Below the pieces are notes generated by a model. It saw nothing but the letters and a program-made list of their open reading frames with translations. It was not told the DNA's origin and searched no databases. From Kitagawia praeruptora (lineage: Eukaryota; Streptophyta; Magnoliopsida; Apiales; Apiaceae): 64,000 nt of DNA. A program made the translations under genes and the position numbers. Positions within the stretch are counted from its first letter, which is position 1. The number at the start of each line of letters is the position of its first letter. The stretch lies in NCBI GenBank assembly GCA_037693485.1, contig CM075348.1:35582501-35646500 (forward strand), written 5' to 3'. Shown here one piece after another: positions 48,259 through 58,801 of the stretch.

Positions 48259-49137
48259 AAAAGATAAAATTATTACAACATGAATAAAAAAAGTTTGCTT
48301 AATTAAAAAAACCAAATGTATCATCTGAGTTTACAGAAATTGAATAAAAGTAGTGACAAAATACAAAATAAACATTGACCATACTGCAGAGGCCAATAGA
48401 AGTGTCAATTTCATGCCTTCTCTTCCCCTCCCCCTCTCTGTTCCTTTGCATTCGAAGTGAACCAGTTGCCTGCAAATATAATGTTGCATGCATAAGGTTA
48501 AAATCTGGTACAATATTCAGTTATTCACAGAACATAAAAACATACATATGCACAGAAATGAGGTATCTATGTAGTATTAGACTTTAAACCATACACAAAA
48601 CTATTTGCATCCAAATGTATCCGCAAATAAACAGCAGTATACAGAATGAATGATAATATTTGGTAACATACTCATCTGACTCATCATCCTCACTCAACAA
48701 AAGTTCACTTCTAACCGTTAAACTCAAAAAGCCAACTAATTCTCAAGATAGTCTCAACACTCAAGGCACCACATGTATAACGATACCTAGAATCTCAAAA
48801 ACATCCTATCCCTCCCTCCCTTCCGACCTGCTTCAGTAATTTTTCCCAGAACAAATGATTTATTTGTTTATAATTCTGCTAAGAATCTTGTAATCAAAAT
48901 TTAAAATAGTCCATAACTTAGCAGCCTAATATGTGCAAGCTTCAACACAGAACCTCAATAGAAAAATACAAAAAATAAAGTCAATATATTCCACAACATT
49001 TGGACAATAACTCATAACTAAAAATTACTCATATATTCATACTGTTTCACTAATTTGACAGACAATAACTAGCATAATCTCAGTAATATTACTCAATATA
49101 CCGCAAGTATGACAAATATAAGTGATTTTGCACTCAC

Positions 49138-49221
49138 TTTTCAGTATAATGCAGCAGCCAGCAGGTACAAATAAACCAGCTTCTTCACCACCAGTGAATG
49201 AGATGCCACATTTTTAACAAC
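49138..49221 (-). pseudogene. AP-3 complex beta-subunit exon fragment (captured)
   Basis: On the minus strand an 84-nt exon-like piece follows an acceptor (ACTACAG) and ends at a donor (GTGAGTG). It reads VVKNVASHSLVVKKLVYLYLL, which I recognise as the adaptin N-terminal repeat of the AP-3 beta subunit, a coat protein for vacuolar trafficking. A 7-base insertion of GCTGCTG type then shifts the frame; the shifted frame restores HYTEK, matching the family's HYAEK. Retained splice sites point to capture as DNA. It cannot make a working protein. Confidence 0.7.
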
Positions 49222-49429
49222 CTGTAGTATCACAACGTTCAGTTAAACACGTGCACATTTTAGTTTATGTTCCACTAAATCCGAATTCCGTCAGTTGAGT
49301 ATAGTTCAGAACTTATAAATGTATGTAAAACAGTAAAGGCAAGCAAAAAATTAAAATTGTAGTTCACAGTGATCACTTAAATAACAATCTCCAAAAATCA
49401 AGTCAGAGCAAACCACTTTCTCGATCAAT

Positions 49430-49556
49430 TAGAATTGCTGTGGGAAGGGAGCCTGCAGGTATTTCTTTTGACGTTTCCTGCATTCGAACCCTCTGCCAAT
49501 CTGCAAATTTGATGTCTTGTCGAAGCAGCGCAAAAGCTTTTACCCTTTGAGCACAT
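49430..49556 (-). pseudogene. MCM6-like exon fragment (captured)
   Basis: On the minus strand the frame reads FALLRQDIKFADWQRVRMQE and then TSKEIPAGSLP, a signature of the MCM6 helicase subunit of the replication licensing complex. After SLP the match ends, and a stop comes shortly after. This is a small part of an approximately 830-residue protein, with no ATPase motifs. It lies in the same CACTA element and orientation as the AP-3 beta fragment. Confidence 0.75.
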
Positions 49557-50577
49557 AGGATTCATACAGATGGTAGGCTGTTACCACAGAAAACATTAGG
49601 ACCACACATACAGTTATTCACACACACAAAATCATCGAGTAAATCACAAATTCACCAATTAACAAATCTCAGTGTACTTGAACTACTGCTCAACATTCTT
49701 TATAATAGTGGCGCACTCCAAACACTTGAAAAAGTACCACTCCCCTCACCGCCACCAATTTCCCAATTTCAGATGTACTCAATTCCCTTTATTTGCAATT
49801 CAATCAACCCAACAATACAAACACATCTTCCATATCATAACCCTCTTCCACATAACATATCCAACATTTTAGAATTGTAAAATCTGAATGAAAACGATGA
49901 GGAAAGAATTGTACAACCAAGGGGCTTTTGATAAATGATGTATAATACATCATTACCAACATGAATCTATCAAGAAACAGATGAAAAATCATTGTTATGA
50001 CCAATAATAAGAGGGGATAAAAGCTAGGGTTTGTATCTTTTTCAATCAGGGGCTAAAACAAATGAAAAGGGATTGAAACTAGTGTAATCGAAGCAGGTGA
50101 ACACGATACTGGGTCATTTTAGAAGAATGAACGGTGAATTGGCTGGAAAATTGGAATCGCCGATTTAGGGTCGAGAGAGGGAGCGGCGAGAGGATAAACA
50201 CAGCGACGTAAAAATTGTAAAGGTTCTAAATGACATTTTTCTTTAATGGGTCATTTTTGAAATAGTGATAATATTAAATAAATAATCATTTATATAAATT
50301 TCTTAGAAACCTCTTTTTAGAGAAGCAAGGTTATTTTAATTAAATAATCAATCATTTAAATAAGGTGGTCTCTTTTCTTTTAATCTAAGTGATCTCTTTT
50401 AAAAGAAGAGAGGTTTCTTAATTAAAGAAATCATTTATTTAAATAAAGAGGTCTCTTTTCTTTCATTATAAGAGACCTTATATCATAAAAATGACATTTC
50501 TTTGATTAAGTAACCACTAATTCAAACAAGGAGATTTCTTATCAGTGGTTCCTTTACCCATATTTCTAGTAGTGTGT

Positions 50578-51314
50578 GCATTTGAATTTTGTGAATTGAG
50601 TGATGTGTGTGTATTTCTTTTCAAAACATTGCATTCTATAGAGAGAGATGCATTATCATCAATACCACATAATGAATTCAAACACATAGTAAGAAAGCGA
50701 GGATAAACATGTACCTTCCTGCTTAGAGCTGACTTGAGTTGACTCATAAGCAACTTTCCTACATCCACTTTGTATCCATGGACAAGAGAGTGAGTAAGCT
50801 TCTTGATATAGGAGGGAATTCCATTCCATCCAGAGGTTTTGGTTGAGAAAACCTTCACCATGACATCAAAAATCATGCTCCATTCTTTTCTCAAATGCTT
50901 TCTGTCCATTTCACCAGTCGAGTACCATTTCGATGTACCCTCTTCAAGAACAGGACCAGAATACCCAATTTTCAAGAAAAACTTCTTTAGGGTTTCATCA
51001 CTTGCAAGTTCCTTGTATGATTCTTTAGCTTGCAGTCCAGTTCCAAAAGCTTCGTTGATGCCTTTGATTGTGAGGATGCAGGTGATTCCTTTGATTTTGC
51101 ATTGTATTGTGTCTTTACCTGCACCTCCTGGAACATAGGCAGTTTTCCAGAATTCTTCAAACCTTTCCAGGTTTAAGGATGGTGTAGATGTTATAGCATG
51201 ACCCAGATATGACTTGTTGATAAAGGATACGAGTCCTTTATATCCTTCACCAACATCTTCAGCAGTGAGAATACCAGCAAAGTTTGTTTGAGAAGAGGAT
51301 TGTTTGGGTGCCAT
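50578..51314 (-). pseudogene. Sirevirus env-like gene, N-terminal part
   Basis: It starts at 51314 (MAPKQSSSQTNFAGILTAED) and is open for about 245 codons until the CACTA insertion. The sequence (FINKSYLGHAITSTPSLNL, FEEFWKTA, HLRKEWSMIFDVMVKVF) resembles the plant transposon protein domain at the start of many Sirevirus env-like genes, and aligns in style with the start of the inner element's gene at 55670. Counting bases, removing the transposon with one TGT copy would keep the frame into 47663, so the insertion is what split it. Confidence 0.7.
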
Positions 51315-51453
51315 TTCTTGCTTTGAGCTTCGGAGAGAGATTTTTGCTTTTAAGAGAGAGAGAGAGAGAGGTTTTGTTGAAAGTTATGTGTGTTTGTGTG
51401 TTTGACAGTTGCTTACATGAAAATAGCAAATGTCTTACTGAGAAAGGGAAAGT

Positions 51454-52189
51454 TGTTAACTCGAATAACTTATAGAAGGGGGGGTTGAATACAAGTTATA
51501 TAATCGTGTCTGATTTTTGCTTGATTATATGAACAAGAATAAACGAATGAATCAAACTCTGTTTGTATTAATAAGATCAAATACAAACTCTACCAAAGGT
51601 GTACAATACCTTTAGCAGCTGCTGACAAAATAAAACTCTCTCTCTGTTTGTTTCGAACTCTCGAATACAAACCTTATACAGAGCTACGCACACGAATCGA
51701 ACTCATGTACTTTTCCGAACACTTTTTACAATGACATAGAGAGAGTATTTATAATGCTACCTATCAACTAATAACATAAAGATAATCTATACATAACAAT
51801 GTTCTGCCTTTCAGTTGATAGTTTCCATCAATAGAAAATTCTTCCCTTCATAATATCTTCTTGCTTGTTCTTCAAACAACGATCCTGTTTTATAGCACTT
51901 GCCAGTTTCTGTAGCATCCATAATGACATCATCAGTAACATGACTGATATCAGGATTTCATCTTGCATCAGTATCTGATCACCATCAGTATTAGACCGTC
52001 ATCAGGATTTGCTCTCTGTTCCTGACATGTAGTCTCCGATACACTGTTCATTCATGACTAAACCCTACAGATAACTGTCTAACACATATTTCCTATACAA
52101 AGTGCTAAATCCTTTATAAAATCAGGATATACAAGAAATATAAGTAAAATTCTATTCTTAACATCACAACTCATGAATTATTCCTAACA
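51454..52189 (-). repeat. 3' LTR of the inner Sirevirus
   Basis: 736 bp, plus-strand ends TGTTAACTCG and TTCCTAACA. ATCTCCCCCTA at 52190-52200 is the polypurine tract. ATCAGGAT occurs at 51949, 52001 and 52121. Confidence 0.85.
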
Positions 52190-52370
52190 ATCTCCCCCTA
52201 TTTATGCTTTAAAAACTGAAGCATAAATCTGAGTTGTTGATGTCAAAACATATAACAATACAATCAGAATAGAATTTATGAATTCAGAAATCATGAAGTT
52301 AAGTACCTCCTCTTCTTAGATATAGACATAGTATCCAGTACTTAGACGAAAGAATTCAACTATTTGATGC

Positions 52371-55300
52371 TTATTTTCCTTTACCACTTCCATGATGAGA
52401 TTCACCTCTGTCACAATCTTTATCTCCCCCAGTTCTTCTTTTATCCCCAGTCTGTTGTTGTTGTTGTCTTTGAATTGTCTTTATCTCCCCCTTTTTGACA
52501 TCAGCAACATTAATTCCAAGAGATTCAGTAACAGAACAAATGAGATTCATCAGAACTGCTTGATTTTCCATAATAGTGACTTGGTTATCTTCAAGTGTTT
52601 GAAGTCTTGATTGAATTTCAACTTGAGATTTCTGAATATCTTGTAGAATTTCAGAATTAACTTCAATGTTGGAAGTATTTGGAATATCTTCAGATTCAAG
52701 TCTTGTAGAAGAAGTTGCCTGTGTAGAATGATATTCAAGTAATAAAACTCGATTAGAGTTACAAACATCTTCATCTTTCTGATCTGAAGCTGCAATATGA
52801 TCATCTTGTCCTTTACAAGTATTCTGTGTACTAACATCTTCAAAACCTGATGCCTCCTTAGATTGATCAGATACTGTTGATGTCTCAATTCTAGCTGATA
52901 TTGGTAGTACAAACAAAGGAATACTTGAATCATTAGAAATATCTTCTGGTACTGATGGTATAGAAGTTTGTCTTAGCCTTTCACCTCTTCTGTTGAAAAT
53001 TCCTGCAAGCCTTTCTTTTTGCTTCTGAGCTTTAACTTCTAGCTTTGAATTGTGCTTTGCTAAGTCATTCTTCTCATACATCTTGATAAAAGAATAAGTA
53101 CCAGCATCCATACCAAGATTATTAGACCAAGATTCAGGAAAAACCTGATCCCAGAAATCAAATGATGGTTTCCTAATTTTCTCTCCCTCACTATGGAGTT
53201 GATCATCCATACCCTCAATCTCACTTTGACTATCTAAAGTCAACACTCTTTCTACCTCTCCTTTTGCCTGGTCAGGAGCCAGCCTCTCTGATTGTGGATC
53301 AATATCCATCTTTTCAAGTGTATCACTCAAATTTGGATAAGTGCTCTCATGACCTACAGAAAAATAGAGTTTAGAAGAAGTTTTTATACCTGAACTCACA
53401 TGGAGAGAGGGTTCCTCATTTGGCATGGGGCTTGAGGTTTTCTCCAAGGAGTGAGCTGATATAATCTCTGAACCCTTACAATCTTCTTCTTTCCTTCCAG
53501 AGACTACAGGCTCCAGTATACCACTTTCAGGTTCTTTACTAGACTCTGATGTCTTCAGTAATACTTCATTAGACACCATAGTTAGTACATCACCGTCTTT
53601 AAGTGTTGTTTGCTGAGACTCACCCTCAAGGTGGATAGAATCTGACTGAATAATATTTGTTTGATCTTCAAGAAAACCAGTCAAAGTTATTCCTCCCATA
53701 TCATAGGGTTTCTCACTTTCAATTTCAGTCATCACAGAAGACCTTTCAACATCAGCTATCACAGCTCCTGAGTCATCCAACCTCTGACTAGATGGTTCTT
53801 GTGTTGCAGTGACTGTGATCTGATCTTTCCTACTATTCACCACTGGTGCAATAGTATCTCCTGTTGACTGCATTCCTCTATCTACTTCCTCCTATTGTTC
53901 ACCTTGAGCTGAAGCATCTTCAATAATGACATCTTTGTCAAATAAATATGTATGTAGTGATTGAAGTGCAACATGCTTCGAGAGTCCAAATTTCTTGACT
54001 AATTGTCTTCTGACAGATACATAGAAATACATCTTCCTTAAGTCAAGTCTTTGATGTAGAAGTCCATATTCATCTGGAAATAAAAGTTTTGGTACTCTTT
54101 CAACCAAAAAATCTAGAATAGGCCTTGACAACTTCACTTTGAGAGAAATTAGTCCCATAGCCAGTCTGTATGATAATGTAGTTTCCCATGAAGAATCAAT
54201 ATCCAGATCTCTATGGTCATTTGCTAACTTGATTGTAGCTTCATTTATAGAGACCTGCATAATGTTAGTTGGACTAGACTCTGTGTGTGTAGGTGACAAT
54301 TGAATATTTCTCCTTGTTCTCCTGGTATAGTGAGCAAAAAATTTATCCTGAGAAGACTCAAGAGGTGTAGACACAGAAGTGATCTTGGGATGAGATCCTT
54401 TTTTAATAGACAAAGTCTTTTGAGAGACAGTATCCAGTAACTGTTTTCCCTTTTTAAGTACTACAACCTTTTGAGAGACTGCAGCATGGCTGTGACTAGG
54501 TTCTTCATCTCTTTGTCCTAGCTTAGAAAGTCGAATTGCAGCCTTCAATTTTTCTCTCTCAGCAAGAGATATATTATCATCATCTTTACTAGAACTACTA
54601 CTACTTGACACAACAAATCTTCTCTTCCTTACAACTGATGTCTTTTGAGAAACACCAGAGGTTGGTTTCTTTGAAACAATAGGCTGTGTATTAAAACTTT
54701 GTTCTTGAATTATTTCAGAGACTATAACGTTTTGGGCTACTTGGGTAGACACAGGTGGGTTCTCCTCCAAATGAGATTCCTGAGCCATTTCACCACAAAA
54801 GAAAGAAGAATTGTAGAGAGTAGGAAGATGAGTTTTAAGAATTACCTGAACATGATGTGGATAATGAATTTCAGATATTTCATCTAGAATCTTTTCATTG
54901 TCTTTCTTTGTAATATCAGAGAAAATTCTCTTTTGCTGTACATAAGAAGAAACACAATGTTCTCTACCAAATCTAGCTTCAACATCAGGAATAAAATGGT
55001 TAATAAACAATTGTATAAATCTATGATAATAAACCATTTTCCTGCTTTGATCTCTTAACCCAAGTTTAATACACATCTAACTTAAGATAATGTGACCAAT
55101 GTTAACTACTCTGTCATAAAGTAAACTGTAAGCAATATGTGAAGTAATAGAAGTAATTTGATCAAAAGAACTACATTTACCAGTAAAGCATTTAGCTAAT
55201 TGATCAAAGAAGAAAGACCACTCTTTTCTAAGAAAAGATCTTCTTAACTGGCTCATGTTATCTAAAGGTCCATTATAACCTAATGCAGACAACATAGTTC

Positions 55301-55670
55301 TAACATCATCATCAGATGGTACATTCTCATAAATCAAACTAACAGGTAAGTGAAGTACTGAATTAACAACAGATTCAGTAATATCAAATGAGTCTTGTCC
55401 TAAATGTAGAACAATCTTACCTGATTGACTCTGAGTAGAATCAATTACCTCAGCATTCTCCCAAGCTTGTGTGACAGCTGCTTGATTAATCTGTGGAGAT
55501 GCTGTCAATGCATAACTTAATGGTCCATATGCCAGAAAGTTCATGATTGGATGAAAATCAGATGACACTCCTTCCTTGTTGGTGATAGCTGCTACATGAT
55601 TGTTCGTCATAAAATCAAAGTCACCAAACTTGAAGGCTACTGACTTAGGTAATCTTCTCTGAGCTGCCAT
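52371..55670 (-). pseudogene. Sirevirus env-like gene with two in-frame stops
   Basis: About 1,100 codons from the start at 55670 (MAAQRRLPKSVAFKFGDFDF). The first 350 residues resemble the plant transposon protein domain shared with the outer element (LRRSFLRKEWSFFFDQLAKCF). The remainder is Ser/Glu-rich, with a Ser run near 54600 and a heptad-like stretch close to the C-terminus (LQTLEDNQVTIMENQAVLM). TAG codons at 55077-55079 and 53892-53894 interrupt an otherwise continuous frame; at the second the preceding residues suggest a lost CAG. SIRE1 of soybean reads its env-like ORF by stop suppression, but these stops lie inside the gene and are probably decay. I see no convincing transmembrane segment. 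Confidence 0.75.
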
Positions 55671-55769
55671 TTTTGATCTGAAAAGAACTTGAAAAATTCT
55701 TGAAATGGATTAGTGATTTTGAAAACTCAAGAGTGTTTTTGCTTTAGAGAATGTAAAATTAGAGAAAGC

Positions 55770-57393
55770 TGTTCGCACTTATTCACGCAAGAGAACGTGG
55801 TCAACAGGTAATATACGGTACGTAAATAGGATTCATTCCCACAGAGACTCAAATTGTTCGTTTTGTTTACTTATACACCAGTTTATGATTTACACTCACT
55901 GCCAAGACAATAACAAATTTGGTTTTAATTAACTAATGATTAAATATCAACTATGCCAATTACGAGAAAATTACTTAACTATGAATTTATAATAAACAAA
56001 CATGGGATTTCAATTTCATTTACTACTTCATCTAGAATCTTATGCCCTTTAGCCTAGCATGTGACAGAGTTGATTACTGATTAGATGCACTAAACTGATA
56101 CACACCAACTTTCGTTGTACATATACCATCCTACTGATCATCCACAATTGATAGAAGTCAAGTAGTCACCAAATATGTGTAGTTCCTATATGTCTATAGC
56201 AATTGAACACATACCGGTTGAAAATCAAGCACCCATTAAACCACATAGTCAATGCAAGACGGTTAGAATTACACCACAAATTAATACATGTTCTTCACAT
56301 GCATAAACCTATGCTAGCATGAATTGTTCTAAACCCTAGATCCACTTTCGCATTCACTAGGATTAAACAAACAATTACAAGTGTTCGCGACTCACCTATA
56401 ACGAATAAGCATAAACATACTAGGCAATCAATACGTTCAATCACACACCAAGGCATAAATAACACTCAATTACTAGAATCCATAGAAAAATCCATTAAAA
56501 CCCCATGATAACGAATTAGCCCATAATTGACCTAATTGCCATCATGGGTTCTATGGAAAACATAATTCTAAAATAAACAAGTAAATATAGAAGAAGAAAT
56601 AAGGTTTAGAAATAAATCCCCAAAATAGAAGAGTACAAAGATTCCAAAGAATAATCCTTGCTTGTCACTAGCTTGGAGAATTTCCTTGAAAAAATGTTCT
56701 TGAAATCTAGATGAAAAGTGTTGATAGTAGCTAAAAGAGAAAAAAAGAACAACGATCCCGTTTGTTTTTAGGTCTAACTATTACATATATAGTTGCCCTC
56801 ATTAAAATTGTCAAGGCCCAAAATGTTTTAACCCGACTTAAACTCTGAAAATAATTGGAAAAACCAACTCAAGCGCCATAGCGCCTCATGGAGCGTCGCA
56901 GCGCCTCAATTCTTGCGCTGTTGCGCCTGTTGCCTGCCTTTCCATCGCGCAGCTGCGCCCCAATGCGCGCAGGAGCGCTAGGCACTCCCTGGAATTGCAC
57001 TGGAGCGCTGTTGCCCTTGTTCAAGCGCAGCAGCGCCTGTTCAAGCGCAGCAGCGCCTGGTGCCCCCTGCCCAGATTTGTAGACAATTCTCTCCTCTTCG
57101 CGTGGGCTTTTGAATCACCCAATTCCGATGTCTGGAACTCCGGTTATGGCCAAAACAGTGAAGTATGCGCATTGAGCTCAAATTCCTGAATTCTCTTGCC
57201 CTAGACTTCCTGTAATTTCTACTTTAAGCTCACAGAATACCATCAATACTTCACCAACACCACCAATGCCGCCCGACTATGCAACCTACACAAATTAAAT
57301 GAAAACACATCAAACTAACACGAAACTTGAGAACTCGCAATCGTTTTAAGTACGAATGGAATGCAAAATAGTGGATATAAAATCCACTTATCA
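55770..57393 (-). mobile_element. Solo LTR of a Ty3/gypsy element
   Basis: 1624 bp with TG...CA ends (TGTTCGCACTT and AATCCACTTATCA) and an exact TSD, AAAGC, at 55765-55769 and 57394-57398. No internal region or second LTR is present, so the element was reduced by LTR-LTR recombination. The minus-strand start TGATAAGTGGATTTTATATC is typical of Ty3 elements related to Athila/Tat. It contains a GC-rich block at 56870-57065. Confidence 0.88.
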
Positions 57394-57908
57394 AAAGCAA
57401 TTACAAGATTAGAGTTTCAAAACAAATATATTTCACAAATCTTTCAGACCACTATCCCACGTTGACACGTAGATTGACAGGTGTCAGTCCCTGAAAAGTG
57501 CGGTTATCCACGATTTTTGAAAAATAAAATCCAAAATTGATTTTCATGAAATAAATCAGGGTATTATCAAGATAAAAATCAATACTGATCAGCTTCATTT
57601 TCCTGTTGTGACCTTTCATCAAAATAATCACAAAAAGCAATGTGATTTAAAAATAATAATAATTTTCAAATCCTGATGGTCACACGTGAAATCCTGATCA
57701 ATATCATCCTGATTCCAGAGACTTAATATGGAGTTCCCACGTGGCATTTTCCTTTTATCTGAAAAAGAAATAAACAATTAATCTGAACAAAATCAATTGG
57801 TTAGATATATTCGACATTTCTTGAAAACAAGAAATACAGTCACACGCAATAATTAGCATCTGACTTCATTAAAACTTCCAAATGACTGTTCATCTTCTCA
57901 CGTCTTTC

Positions 57909-57916
57909 TATAAAAG
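57909..57916 (+). promoter_or_regulatory. TATA box for the opposite-strand ORF
   Basis: TATAAAAG lies 57 bases before the ATG at 57973, an ordinary plant promoter spacing for a short 5' UTR. Confidence 0.5.
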
Positions 57917-57972
57917 AAATAGACGCCTTATGCCATTCTCCATAAACCTTTCAATTTCTTTTCTTCTTAACA

Positions 57973-58242
57973 ATGATTATCAAACCAAAATTCCATTCAA
58001 ACCCATTCTTTAGATTTTTCACAGTCGATGAACATCCTGTTCTTGATCATCTCTTTGAAAAGACGACTCTTCTCATCGAACTAATCATGGATGAATTAGT
58101 TTCAGATAATATCCAGAGGTTTCTCCTAGAACATCCATCTGTTGGATACAATCTTCCCCTAACCTCCTCAAAACTTGAGGATGAAGAATTTGGTCGAGAG
58201 TCTGAGGTTGATCTTGATGGAGATGCTATTCATTTAAGTTAG
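57973..58242 (+). CDS. Small ORF antisense to the inner Sirevirus, unknown
   Basis: An 89-residue frame on the strand opposite to gag, pol and env, in the interval between env start and pol end. The product has a hydrophobic/aromatic start (FRFFTVDEHPVLDHLFEK), a middle rich in Leu and Ile, and an acidic end (EDEEFGRESEVDLDGD). It has a TATA box upstream, and an A/T-rich 3' region with AATGAAAATACAA at about 58436 could end a transcript. I do not recognise the protein. It is intact although every other gene in the element is broken. It could be a chance ORF, a captured host piece, or an extra gene of the element. Confidence 0.45.
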   Translation: MIIKPKFHSNPFFRFFTVDEHPVLDHLFEKTTLLIELIMDELVSDNIQRFLLEHPSVGYNLPLTSSKLEDEEFGRESEVDLDGDAIHLS

Positions 58243-58801
58243 CTACTCTCATTCAAGTTGCCCAGACAAGGAATCCAAGAGCAGACGAGGTTGTGTAAAT
58301 CCCCTAATGGATTTCTTGAGATGCTCCTTGTCCTGTACCTCAGAATTCATTTCATTTAGACAAGTATAGGATTATCAGTAGAAGTTAGACAAAAAGATAT
58401 TGTATTTCATTTCCATGTATGTAATGCTTTCAATTAATGAAAATACAATTTCTTGTTATCTACTTGTCTTTTGATTATTGAATGATATATAAATTATCAG
58501 TATGCAAATATTAAAACTTGCTGGCATAGACTTAACACATCACAGAATTAGATTACTACACAAAGTAAACGTCAGGATCTGAAACAATTTTCACAATCCT
58601 GATACTGACACAATACTGATGACGTCAGCATCCTGATACAAATCTAATCCTGATGATTATTAACAAATCTATCATACTGAAATTTATCAAGGCAAAGTGT
58701 TATAGCTAAAGCATTTAACAATCAAATATAGATCCTGACAAGAATATCAAGTCTATAAGCTAAAAACAACATACCTTGCTACTATTGCAGATGTTAAAGA
58801 T
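58243..58801. other. Non-coding interval between antisense ORF and pol
   Basis: Likely 3' region of the antisense unit, then ATCCTGAT motif copies at 58596, 58630 and 58647. No other gene. Confidence 0.5.

Larger units (their letters stand above)
47667..50574. mobile_element. Non-autonomous CACTA transposon with captured exons
   Basis: The ends are CACTACTACAAAAAAG at 47667 and, in reverse, CACTACTAGAAATATG at 50574. A 3-bp TSD, TGT, lies at 47664-47666 and 50575-50577. Sub-terminal zones (47690-47985 and 50290-50545) are full of GGTCTC/GAGACC words in both orientations, typical of En/Spm transposase-binding repeats. No transposase is present. The interior carries pieces of at least two host genes. 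It sits inside the env-like gene of the outer Sirevirus. Confidence 0.9.
42028..51453 (-). mobile_element. Outer Sirevirus with long env-like region, part in window
   Basis: This is the 3' portion of a Copia/Sirevirus on the minus strand: 3' LTR (42028-43085), polypurine tract, an env-like region of about 1,700 codons once a transposon is subtracted, then sequence up to 51453 where a second Sirevirus is inserted. Its pol, gag and 5' LTR should lie beyond that insertion, outside the window. The left flank is ACATG (42023-42027); the right target copy cannot be seen. Confidence 0.75.

Noticed and set aside
53892..55079. Programmed stop suppression in the inner env-like gene
   Set aside because: The two TAG codons are inside the gene, and other genes of this copy carry similar random stops, so decay is simpler.
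43307..55670. True viral envelope genes
   Set aside because: I see no signal peptide, fusion peptide or clear transmembrane anchor; the name env-like rests on position after pol only.
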